In this document: one piece after another, positions 38,889 through 49,400 of the stretch | Numbering within the stretch: position 1 is the stretch's first letter | Layout: each line of letters begins with the position of its first letter | Assembly: GCA_030737875.1 (NCBI GenBank) | Contig: CM060912.1 | Span: 462,338,310-462,402,309 of the forward strand | Length of the DNA stretch: 64,000 nt | Direction of reading: 5' to 3' | Source of the DNA: Allium sativum | Lineage: Eukaryota; Streptophyta; Magnoliopsida; Asparagales; Amaryllidaceae | Position numbers and translations under genes: made by a program | Notes under the pieces: generated by a model | Seen by the model: the letters and a program-made list of their open reading frames with translations, nothing else | Told to the model about the DNA's origin: nothing | The model's database searches: none

Positions 38889-38973
38889 TATGGCATATCA
38901 TTAATGATATTTATTCCTTAAACTATGGCATATCATATGTAGGGATTGACATAAAATATGTCAATCCTTATCA
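38889..38973 (-). repeat. Copia 3' LTR, inner part
   Basis: TATGGCATATCATTAATG... to CAATCCTTATCA matches the end of the 42414-42688 LTR. About 150 bp between the two halves of this LTR is missing, together with the end of the LARD 1 right LTR. On the minus strand TTTTGAGGGGA precedes it as the polypurine tract. Confidence 0.85.
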
Positions 38974-40863
38974 TGTCCCCTCAAAACGGACAGCCAAGAT
39001 GAGAGACCGATTTTGCTAACCAATGATGTGAAGGAGGTACGTGGTAGTGGCTTGGTGAGGGCATCCGCAAGCTGGTCATTAGTGGATATGTAAGAGACCC
39101 TCAATTTTCCATTTTGCACGTTCTCTCTGATAAAATGGTGATCCAATCCCAGATGCTTCATTTTAGAATGAAAAACTGGATTAGCACTCACATATGTAGC
39201 TCTAGCAATATCATAATAGATGACTCGCGCGAGAGTGAGGTTATGGCCAAGCTCCTTTAATAAATTTCCTACCCAAAGAATTTCTGCAGTAGCATTTTCC
39301 ACTGCCCTGTACTCGGCCTCAGTAGATGATCTAGCTCTTGTACGCTGCTTCTTTGACGTCTAAGAGATGGGATTCTTGCCCAAACATACTATATATGCTG
39401 TTGTAGAAATATAGTCGTCTTTTTCGCGAGCCCAATCCGCATCAGAGTAAGCATGGAGAGTGAGAGGTGAATCCTTGTTTATAATTGAACCCATATTGGA
39501 TGTTCCACTTAGATATTGAAGAAGACGATGTAGAGATTGCATGTGTTCCTTAGTTGGACACTGCATGTATTGAGCTAACTTGTTCACTGCGAATGCCACA
39601 TCAGGCCTTATGAGACTTAAATATTGTAAACTACCTATTAGAGTACGATACTCAGTAGGATCCTTGAGAAGATTTCCATGTATAGTTAACGGAGGATAAG
39701 TTGCTAATGGTGTTGCAACTGGTTTTGCATCGTCCATATTATCTTTACACAAAATATCAGCAATATACCTCTTTTGACTCAAGAAAATACTTTTTGGATG
39801 AGGAACTACTTCCGCTCCTAGAAAGTAAGACAATTCTCCAAGGTCTTTGAGTGAGAAACGCACTGCCAATTTTTTATAAAAGCTTCCAAAGCATGAGTTG
39901 CATTACTTGTAACAATAATATCATCACATAAACCAGTAGATAAATGATGTCACCATATTTGTGCAATGTGAACAAGGATGGATCAGAGACCATATTCTTG
40001 AAGCCCAACTCAATTAAATATTGTCGTAATTCTTTATACCAAGTTCTTGGAGCTTGTTTTAACCCATATAGTGGCTTGTTTAATTTGCATACATGTGTTG
40101 GATGTATAGGATCTGTGTAGCCAGGGGCTTGTATGGTATATACATCATTAATGAATGTTCCTAGTAGAAAAGCATTGTTTATGTCAAGTTTGCGCAATAA
40201 CCAACCTTAACTAACCTCAAGTGATAGCACAAGTCAAGCCGTGACGGGTTTAACTACGGGCCTAAAAGTTTCACTGTAGTCGATGCTAGCTCTCTGATTA
40301 AAACCTCTTGCCACATAGCGAGCCTTGTACTGAATAATGTTACCATCCTTATTTCTTTTAATTTGGAAAATCCATTTGCATCCCACTACATTTTGTGACA
40401 TAGATGAAGGTACAAGATCCCAAGTTCTATTTTTCACCAATGCATTGATCTCTTGATCCATAGTTTTATGCCAAACGGGGCTTTTTAATGCTTGAGTGAT
40501 ATTTTCTGGGATCTCCATTTCATGGACCTCCGCATTTAAATTCAGTTTACCGATTGGTTTCCTAATGCCGTGTTGTAGTCGTGTGGTCATCTGAGGAGAA
40601 TGTACATGATCGTTGGGTGTTGAATTTGTAGATGTGGATATATCAAGGTTTGATTGAGATGGAGCAGAGGAAATCTCAACAGTGGTATTAGAAGGTTGAG
40701 ATGAGTTTGTTGTGGATATAGGAGATGAAAGGGGTGAAGTGGGGAATAAGGTAGGAGGAGTGTTGGAAGGTGTGTTAGTTTGTAATGAATGAGAAGAGGA
40801 AGATTGAGTATTTGATAATATAGATAATGTGAGAGAGGCCCATTGTTCCACTAGGTCGGACAA
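38974..40863 (-). pseudogene. Ty1/copia reverse transcriptase and RNase H, frameshifted
   Basis: Reading on the minus strand from 40863: a Ser/Thr-rich linker, then the RT start (VWHKTMDQEINAL, GCKWIFQIKRNKDG, YKARYVARGFNQ), then LDINNAFL and LYGLKQAPRTWYKEL. The YVDD active-site region near 39921-39931 is disrupted by a one-base deletion. A second shift near 39870 leads into FSLKDLGELSYFLGAEV, the LSLIRPDVAFAV block and the RNase H start (YSDADWA). After a gap at 39303-39359 come the RNase H end, HLGLDHHFIRENV and DQLADALTKPL, finishing just before the LTR. At least three frame breaks make it inactive. The wording suits the Ale lineage. Confidence 0.9.
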
Positions 40864-40885
40864 TGAGGTAGTTGAATTATTAAGT

Positions 40886-42154
40886 TCAGAAAAAGGAAAA
40901 AATGTTTTCTTTTAAATGAACAGGACGAGAAACATAAACACGATTAGTGTTTAATTCGAGACAATAATATGCACTTTGAGTAGGTGAATAACCAACAAAA
41001 ATACATGGTTGAGATTTGAGTTCAAGTTTGTGAGAATTGTAGGGTTTAAACCATGGGTAGCAAAGACACCCAAAACTTCGAAGCTTGGAATAATTAGGAT
41101 GTTGGCCGAATAATTTAAAGTAGTGTGACACATTGTTTGGAGTTGGCATGGGAAGTCGATTAATCAAGTAAATAGCTGTTGAGCAAGCATTTTTCCAATA
41201 TTCAAGGGGCATTTTAGCATGAGTTAAGAGTGATAGAAATGTCTCAACAATGTGTCAATGTCGTCGCTTCAAATAGCCATTGTGTTGAGGGGTATGGGGA
41301 GGAGTTGTGAGATGCGAAATTCCATCGATGGACAGGTAGTTACGTAGGCTTTCATATTCACCACCGTTATCCGAGTAGAGAGTTTTGGGAGGCACTTGAA
41401 AGTATTTTTCAGTTAGAGCTTTATAGCGAAAGAATACATATTTTGCACCTGATTTTCGTTTCAAATTATACAACCAAATGTATTTAGAAAAATGATCAAT
41501 GAAAATAAGATAATATTTAAAGCCATCATGAGAGTAAATTGGCGATGTCCAAAGATCAGAATAGACATACTCAACTGGGGCAGTAGACATAATAGAGGAT
41601 GTGGAAAAAGGAAGTTTATGACTTTTATTGCAAGCACATGAATTGCAATCTAAAGTGGAGATACTAGGAACATGAAGTTTATTTTTGGAAACAATTTGTC
41701 TAAATACATTACGGGATGGATTCCCCACACGATGATGCCAATCAAGTGAACTAGTTGTGCCTTCATAGACTGTAGGGGTTGTGGTTTTGAGCTGATAAAT
41801 GCCTGCTGTAACCAACCCTTGGAATAGAGATTCCCCCATTTTGAGATCCTTCATTTGAAAAGAGGTAGAAGAAAAGACAATGGAGATATTGTTATCATGA
41901 CAAAGTTGAGAAACGAAAATTATATTTTTTGACATGGCAGGAACAACCAAGACATTATTTAGTTTAAGTGATGATAAAGAACAAGAACTGACATGAGTGA
42001 TTTTTTGGCCTTTGCCATCACCGACGATCAATTTTTTGGTTCCATCTAAAGGAGAATGGAGGGATAGATTGTTCAGATCTTTCGTGACGTGGCGGGAAGC
42101 ACCACAGTCGAGAAGCCATGTTGAAGAGGATGAAGAGATAGAGGGATTCACCAT
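40886..42154 (-). pseudogene. Ty1/copia protease and integrase, broken
   Basis: From 42154 leftwards: protease with active site LLDCGAS, where the usual D-S/T-G is D-C-G; the GAG-pre-integrase zinc site (HHRVGN... CNSCACNKSHKLPF); and integrase with the first D in YSDLW and the second in YSDNGGEYE. An in-frame TGA at 41255-41257, in a place where an Arg codon is usual, separates these from the third catalytic residue, E in HIVE (41243-41245). The frame then continues with the MPLEYWKNACSTAIYLINRLP block and the FGCLCYPW region, ending at a stop at 40886. The TGA looks like a CGA to TGA transition. Confidence 0.9.
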
Positions 42155-42178
42155 GTTTGCTTGAGGTTTTGGTGTGAA

Positions 42179-42413
42179 TTAGTTTGGCAGAGGTTGGGAA
42201 TTTGAAGGAGGAATGACATTAGGAAACATTTGCTTAAATAAAGGACAATAAGCAATTACATGTCCTTGTTCTCGGAACCATTGACATTTTCCTAGAAAAA
42301 CATAGAGCTTTGTGAGATCACTGCCATTAAAAATTTGATACGATGAAGTTTGGTTAATGAGAGACATATTAGAAGAGGAAGTTGAACTAATTTGGATCAG
42401 AGCTCTGATACCA
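42179..42413 (-). pseudogene. Copia gag remnant with zinc-knuckle piece
   Basis: Only the C-terminal end of gag is left: CQWFREQGHVIAYCPLF, a CCHC-type knuckle whose second cysteine is replaced by Phe (normally C-x2-C). The frame starts inside the 5' LTR, so the body of gag was deleted between the PBS and the knuckle. Confidence 0.75.
42402..42413 (-). promoter_or_regulatory. Copia primer-binding site, initiator tRNA-Met
   Basis: Minus strand TGGTATCAGAGC directly after the LTR end TTTATCA. Confidence 0.85.
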
Positions 42414-42688
42414 TGATAAAGAGTTGAAGAATAATTCTTTTCCATTCAGCAATCACAAATTTATAATTACAAGATACACGCATTCATATAATTATGGAAT
42501 TAATATCATTAACGATATTTACTCATATTATAACATACCATTTATAAGTACTGCTGCAGGTATGGAATTAAAATCATCAATGATATTTATCTTATTCTCT
42601 TATTATGGCATATAGTTAATGATATTTATTCCTCAAATTATGGCGTATCATATGCAAGGATTGACATAAAATATTTCAATCCTTATCA
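42414..42688 (-). repeat. Copia 5' LTR, 275 bp
   Basis: On the minus strand TGATAAGGATTG ... CTCTTTATCA, with TG...CA ends. It contains repeated TATCATTAA/TTAATGATATTAATTCC words. Confidence 0.9.
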
Positions 42689-43406
42689 TAGTGTATATGG
42701 TGTAGTAATCCCAATTCACTAATTTTAACATGAAGATTAATCAATGTGGAAGGAATTGGCAAGAGTGAAAAGGTTAGCTTTCCCCAGTTGGTACAAATAT
42801 TTTCATAAATTTGTGTGGATTAATTTTATTTAATCTTTACATTGCATAATCATAATAAAATTTATAATTCAGTGTTAGTTTGTTCCATTAAATTCATAAA
42901 ATATGGTGATTGTGCATCAAATCAACTACTAACATGAAACAAAAAGAATTCATATATAAAGATGTTATGTTTTTACTAGTTTTTTATTTTTCCAAAGGAA
43001 CACAAGATAAAAAAGTTGGAGAACAAATGGAGACACAAGAACAGAGCAAAGGAAATAGCTTTTAAAAAAAATTTGTATCCATCTGCACATCTACTGAGTA
43101 AGTATATTTTTATTAGTATGTTTTGATTGTATCAATGTGATATTCTTATTTGGTGATTTGGATATTGTGACATCTTGGTAACTTGGAATATATATTGTAT
43201 TTTGGAATTATTTGTGAATGCTAGCTAGTTTAATGATAAATATGCTTGTTAGGTATAGTTGACTATTTTTTATTCCTAAAATTTATTGTGGTGTTATGTT
43301 ACAGACTTACAGTTCCAAGATCATGGAGCTAATTGGAGGACAAGCATTCAAACCCTATCAAGATAGATCCATGCAGAAAATGCGAAGTTTTTTGATAAAC
43401 AGGTGC

Positions 43407-43408
<2 letters not shown>

Positions 43409-43438
<30 letters not shown>
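43409..43438. repeat. Poly-T tract, 30 T
   Basis: Copy A has a shorter T run at the matching place (18720-18731), so the tract grew in copy B. Confidence 0.9.
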
Positions 43439-43439
<1 letters not shown>

Positions 43440-43766
43440 AACTTCAGACATTATGATGCCTAGATCCATCAACTATGTAAATATAATTTTTGTTTGTGTA
43501 ACACTAGTTTTAAGTTGTAACGGATAATGTTATGAATGTTGGGTGTTATGGGAATATTTTATCTAATATTATACCATTTTTTATTATTATATAATGTTTT
43601 GTGACATAAATTTGTTTAGTTGGTATATATGTATATATGTTTCATTGCACGTTGAGTATTGAATGTTGAGTATTGTTCAAAAGAATGTATTTGATGTCTA
43701 GATTGATGGTTGGAACTGCTGCAAAATTGCTTTATAATATAACATCGAAAATGTGAGAGCTGTAAT

Positions 43767-44013
43767 TAAGAAATGGCGTCAATAAGATGTCGGAAGGTCG
43801 ATAAAAGAATTGCGTCGGAAAGGCGTCAAAAATATGGCATCGGAACGACATTGGAAAACACCTAACGCATGGCGTCGGAAAGGCGTCAGAATTTGTTTTT
43901 CCATGCAAGTTTTAACAACGCTAGAAATGGCATCGGGAAGGCGGCAGTAATAAGATTTTCGATGCCATACCGACGCCATTTGGCCGCTGGAAAATCAGTT
44001 TTTTGTTGTAGTG
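43767..44013 (+). mobile_element. Right terminus of the second CACTA family (copy B)
   Basis: Ends TTTTTTGTTGTAGTG at 43999-44013, with the same GGCGTCGGAAAGGCGTCA subterminal repeats as copy A. Confidence 0.8.
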
Positions 44014-44393
44014 GATATTCATAATTTCAAACATTTCCAAATTACTTACATTTATTTAGGTTCAACACATTGTATTCTTATTAAATCACATCAATATACA
44101 TGTCTTCGAAAATCTACCTGACTTAGTTAAATGAGCTTCATTTGATTACGCTTGCTGCTTTGAACATCTCTTAACATTAGTTTAACTTAAACCATATGAT
44201 TCATTTATTTTATAAAAATAAAGTCATTAGGTTTAACTCAAAATTATATATATTTCAAATTAACATCTCTTTAAAGAATAATTTTTACTTAACTTAATAA
44301 ATCTAATCTGAATCAAATTCCAAAATAATAACTTAAAATATAACTTAAAACTCCATTTAAGCTAAACTATTCATCTTAAATAAAGTCAAATGG

Positions 44394-45193
44394 TGAGTAC
44401 ATACTCTAGCTCAATTCATAATTTCAAAATAGCATATTTGACGAAATTTGAAAACTAACTTAAAAAATTCTCAACCTAACTTTATTCTTTAGCTCGGTTA
44501 TATATATGTATACATATATATGTATATATATATACATATATAGAAATATATATAATAAGTTTATAATAACATTTGGAATAATTTATGTATATAAATATTT
44601 ATGGTTTCAAAACATTTTATACTTCAATCTTATTATTTTATCATTCTATATACTAAATCAACTTAATATAAAATCTAAGTTATGTATATATATTAAAGTA
44701 GTTATTAATTTGTTTATTGAATAGGATAAAATTCCTTATTTTTATTTACTAAAATTACATTCAAAAATCAGAATTTCTTTTGTGTCAAAATACACAAATT
44801 TATAACTCTAAAACTTTAAACATATCTTTACCTCTAAAATCAATCTTTTATTAAATTAGATTAAAACCAAGTGTGAATAAAAGTTTGAATTGAACAAATT
44901 AAAAGAAAGTTAAGTCCAAAATATATTTAAATTTAGAAAATACTTGAGAATAGACCACATTGTCCGTGTCTAATTTTCAACCTTGGTCAAGTGACATAGA
45001 TGTGTATTATTTCAATCCATGTAATTTAAATTTCAGGTATTTATTGTTTCAACTCCAATTCCAAAATTTCAGTTTCTTTCCCTAAAAGATCCATACAATC
45101 ATTCGTGAATATATAAGTTCAACCCACGTTGATTTTTCCTAAATCTAAAAAAATCCCAAAAATTAGCTGATAAGTGTGAAGCTATTTTCATAA
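44394..45193. other. AT-rich DNA, nothing recognised
   Basis: Contains TATATA-rich low-complexity DNA around 44501-44560. No coding motif was seen before the gypsy fragment begins. Confidence 0.5.
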
Positions 45194-46081
45194 ATTTGAA
45201 GAACTTGTCATTCATGCAACTATATTAGTGGTTCCTGAAGAGAATCAAGATCTTGTCTTCTATACTGATGCAAGTCGATGTGGTTTTGGAGTCGTCTATG
45301 TATAGAGATGTGGCAATTACGTATGCTTCTATGTACTTGCGTTCGAATGGGATTCGGTACGCCACCTAGGACTTGGAGTCGATTGCCATAGTCTTCGTCT
45401 TGAAGATTTTGCATCATTATCCTTTGAGCAAGCACTTTTTTATTTTCACTGGTTAGAAGTCTCTAATGTATTTTTTCACTCAAAAAGAGCTTAATATGAG
45501 GAAAAGCATTGACTCGAATTCCTCCTCACATATGATATTGATATCAAGTGCACATCTAGAAATGGGAGTTAAGTAGCAAGCATGTTAAGTCATAAGAAGC
45601 AAACCATGCTAGATGAGCGGAAAGTGTTGGAAACTTTATCTTATTATGATATTTGTGATTGTACTCCAAAATAAAATTCTTCTGTTTTATTATTCAACAT
45701 GGATGCCCGTCCTATTTTACTGGATCGTGTTGTCGAGGCTCAACGACGAGATCCACATCTTATGTATCTTATTCAGCTTTGTAAGTTTGAGTCCTATGAT
45801 GATGATTTAAGGAATTTCAACATTGACACTCGTGATTGTATTCGTAAGAAATATCGACTGATTGTACCTAGCGTTGCTGAGCATAGGCAGAACACTCTTC
45901 ATAAGAGTCACCATTCAATTATACTATTCATCACGGTAGTAGTAAGTGTATGCTAATATGAGACACTTATATTATTGGGAAGGCGTGGAATGCGATGTGG
46001 CAAGTTGTGTGAATAATTGCATAACTTGTCAACTTGTTAAAGCCAAATATCAATGTCCTAATGGTATGTCTTTTGCATCCT
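45194..46081 (+). pseudogene. Ty3/gypsy RNase H and integrase N-part, decayed
   Basis: Frames in order: FEELVIHATILVVPEENQD and FYTDASRCGFG (RNase H start), FTQKELNMRK (RNase H middle), LTYDIDIK (RNase H end), MDARPILLDRVVEAQRRDPH and YRLIVPSVAEHR (linker to integrase), then the HH-CC zinc region up to 46081. Several stops and shifts occur. No gag, protease or main reverse transcriptase precedes it, so the left part of the element is lost. The element is cut at 46081 by LARD 2 and resumes at 58853. Confidence 0.85.
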
Positions 46082-47437
46082 TGTAACGACCCAGATTTTT
46101 GGCCGTTGAATTCTGAATATTTAAATTTTGTTTTAAGAATTTTAATTGAATTTCATATAGGAATTTATTTATTAAAAACGAAGTTCGAACGTAAATTTAT
46201 AATATAATTATAAAACGAGCTCGAAATCGCGCGGTAGTTCGTAATATAGAGTTTTGAACTTCAACTGAGGATACAGGATTCGATATAAGTCGGATTTCTG
46301 TGAAACAAGACACGTTGGAACCGTATTGATTATAATTTTCATATGAAAGAGAAAAATCTAGATTTCGTGTTATAATTTGTTAGTTATGGTCAAATCAAAT
46401 TTTGAAATAGTCGCTGTGGAAAATCGTTATTTAAATTATACGTGTTAAAATAGCCATTTTGCAAACGGACTCAGATTTCGATGAAATCAGTTTCATTGGG
46501 ACCGTATCATTTAATTATTGTACGGTGTTGAATTGCGTGGCAAACCGATGTCGTATGTAACCACGGTAGCCGTAAACGCTCGTTCAGTGCAATTAAATTA
46601 ATTCAACTGAATAAAGGGATATTAGAGTGTAACTTGAACAGACGATCGAATCAGGCCACGAAACCAGTTCCGGTGAGTTCGTAGCGTCGGACATAGTCAG
46701 GGTAGGTATATAGTTTGTTATTTTTAGAGATCGGCAAATTTGGTGTTCAGAAGGGCAGTGCGGTACGCGCCAAAAATAGCCTACCGGGGCAACAGTCTCA
46801 GAATGCGACGAAACTAGTGCCGTTGGGTTCGTATCGAAAAGTTATTGTCAGTGTTCGCAGTTTCAAGTTGTTTTGATTTATTTGGTGACCGTGAAAAATT
46901 TAAACGTGTGTTGATTTCTGGTTTTATAAAGGAAATTTTTTCATACGATGTCAGAATTCGACGAAACTTGTTCCATTGGATTCAGAATACCTTTTTACAC
47001 CAAGATTAGTTTTTTTATCAGTAGACAGAAGTCGACTGTGGTTAGATTTGCTTGATACTTCACCGCGAAGTTTTGCTATAATATAATATTGATAATATTC
47101 TCAATATAATAAGCCATGAGTACCAATCCATTAATATATATATATATATCTCATTTGCGTACACGCCAAGGATTGTACAATCTACCCTAACTCTTACCTG
47201 TCGCCTATTCCATGTGCACTTCTTTTTCCAGCAAATGCTAACCCATCCACACCTAAAACAAAACGTACGTCCCTAATGGCTAATATTTCATATCAATGAA
47301 AAACACTGCAAAGCTAAGTACCAGCTACTCTACTCCTCTACAACGTGCCTGCAAAGTAATCAAACACCGTGCTCCTCAAGGAAAAATACCCGTGCTCCCC
47401 AAGCAATCTAACAGCGTGTGCCCCAAACTTCTGTCCC

Positions 47438-47445
47438 TTTAAATA
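47438..47445 (+). promoter_or_regulatory. TATA-like box in LARD 2 left LTR
   Basis: TTTAAATA followed by CAGTGTATTTCTCTCTC, an A-rich leader and an ATG at 47504. The same box is at 54595-54602 in the right LTR. Confidence 0.5.
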
Positions 47446-47469
47446 CAGTGTATTTCTCTCTCATTTTGA

Positions 47470-47736
47470 TACAAACAAAAACGCATAACAAATAAAAATA
47501 AAAATGAATGGCCTTCCTTACTCCGAACTTTTCAACCCCCATTCTCCTTCTCTGTTAACGATCTCGTTGGGTGTCAGAAGGGTGCGCCTCAGAAGCATGA
47601 AGGGGTCGATGGGGTCGGTACTGATGATGAATATGGGTATGAGGTGCGTGATGGAAAGCCTGAAGGCATGCATGGTGTGGTTTTAAGGAACGTGGAGCTA
47701 CTGTGGGGTATAGGAAGGACTAACGAAGAGGATTAG
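47470..47736 (+). other. 88-codon open frame without ATG, near the presumed LTR transcription start
   Basis: The frame runs from after a TGA at 47467 to TAG at 47734. It contains FQPPFSFSVNDLVG, KHEGVDGVGTDDEYGYEVR and LRNVELLWGIGRTNEED. The region is GC-richer than the rest of the LTR and its composition looks protein-like, while the ATG frame at 47504-47686 overlaps it in another phase. I do not recognise it. It may be a fragment of a captured gene. The same sequence is at 54627-54893. Confidence 0.3.
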
Positions 47737-49123
47737 TGTGGGGATGGGACACGCTGTAGTGAAATGGAGTGTGATTTGCGAGGTGAGGGACTGTGTCAAT
47801 ATTGAAGAAGTAAGGGGCGGTGTTTTTTTTTTTTCCTCTCTCGTATTGCTGAAGCAAGAAATGAATTAGGGGGAAGAAAGGCTGATGGTACTCACGTGAA
47901 TTCAAGGAGGATTTTGAGTGGAGTGTAACCAGGACACGGGAGCGGAGAGCTTGAAAAGAAGCTTGTCAGCGTTAACAGGAGGTGGTTTCCCGGACCAGAG
48001 GTTGAGCGAGATGGGATGAAAGGTGTTGGGTCTGTCAGGGTAGTGAAATGGAAGAAGCAGGATTAACATCAGGATGAGGATGACCAGTTATATTAATATG
48101 GTAATTAATTTAATAACAAATGATGGTTAAGAATTATTTTCACTTAATTTAAATTATCACTTGTAACGGTGGTATATATATTTCATTCATGAACAGAATT
48201 AAACGAAACTAGAACCGATGGGTTCGTAACCGCGAAGCCGATGCGTACGGATTAGAATGGGATGAATCAGAGCTACGGGAATTTTCATGATAAAATCAAA
48301 CGGTGTTGATTTTAATAGAAGTAAAAGTAGAACCGTCGACTGCGAAACAAAGTGAGTAAACTCACTCGTTTAAATTATTTTATAATGTGAAATGGTCGCT
48401 TGATTGAATAGTTGATAAATTGGTTGATATAACCATCGTTGATTGATTTATTTCATTAAGGCGTTATTTTTGATGTTACTAACATCTGTGGATGCAGGGA
48501 AACAGGTTGGAGGGATCCAACTGGATCCCTCGACATTTTATTTACTGTTTTATTTGATGGTGATATATGTTATGCTACATTATCCATGGTTGAATTTGTG
48601 TGTTTGGTTTACCCTGGCCTTAGGAACCTGGTATTTTAGATACCGTAAGATATCATCGAATGTGAAAAAGGAAATTTAGAATTTAAAAGCAGAGTTTATT
48701 TCTAAAGTAGAAATTATTTCTTTTCATTGAGTTGTAAATGGAAACCTATTCCATTGGGTAAACCAAGAAAAATGTTATAAATAAAGATATAAATTAAGTG
48801 GATCATTAACCATTGGATAAATCAAAAGGTGAGTTCCAATATGAATGTATATTTGAAAGTGAGTATCGGTTTGGAAACCCATATTTGGAAATGGATCCGA
48901 ATTTAGCAAATTACAGAGAAAAGTTTAAAGAAAGATTTTCAAATGCTTAAAGTAAAAGAATAGTAGTTTAAACAAGGAAAATACTTTGCAAATAAAATGT
49001 ATATAAAAAGGGGATTTATAGAAATCGAATTAAGTGGTTAGAAGAATGTATAGTTTATAAATATGTTTAAAGAAGAACTTGGACTGTTTAAAATAAACAA
49101 AGTTTATAAATGAACAACGGAAG

Positions 49124-49140
49124 CGTGTGCGTCGCACACG
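49124..49140. repeat. Perfect hairpin CGTGTGCG-T-CGCACACG
   Basis: An 8-bp perfect stem with one unpaired base at the centre, at the left edge of the GCTGTTGTTATAAT repeat array. The second copy is at 56281-56297. Confidence 0.85.
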
Positions 49141-49149
49141 GTATTTTAT

Positions 49150-49400
49150 TCAAAACAACAATCATAGCGCTGTTGTTATAATAGATGTTGTAAATCTATA
49201 TAGCAATTTTAACGCTGCCGTTATAATAACTATTTTAATAGCAATCTTAATGCTATGGTTATGATAAGTGTTTTATAATGCTAGATAGCGGTTTTAACGC
49301 TGTTGTTGAAAGCAATGTTTTATAAACCAAACATTTGAAGACAAAAATTATAACGTTATCGTTATAATCAATATTTTTATAAAGAAGGTGTGTTCGTAGG
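49150..49400 (+). repeat. Degenerate AACGCTGTTGTTATAAT repeat array
   Basis: At least five variants: GCGCTGTTGTTATAAT, ACGCTGCCGTTATAAT, ATGCTATGGTTATGAT, ACGCTGTTGTTGAAAG and ACGTTATCGTTATAAT. A further relative lies near 49697. The array recurs 7,157 bp downstream. Confidence 0.75.

Noticed and set aside
49150..49400. CRISPR-like array
   Set aside because: The repeats are degenerate and irregularly spaced, lie in a plant LTR, and have no cas genes; ordinary LTR repeats explain them.
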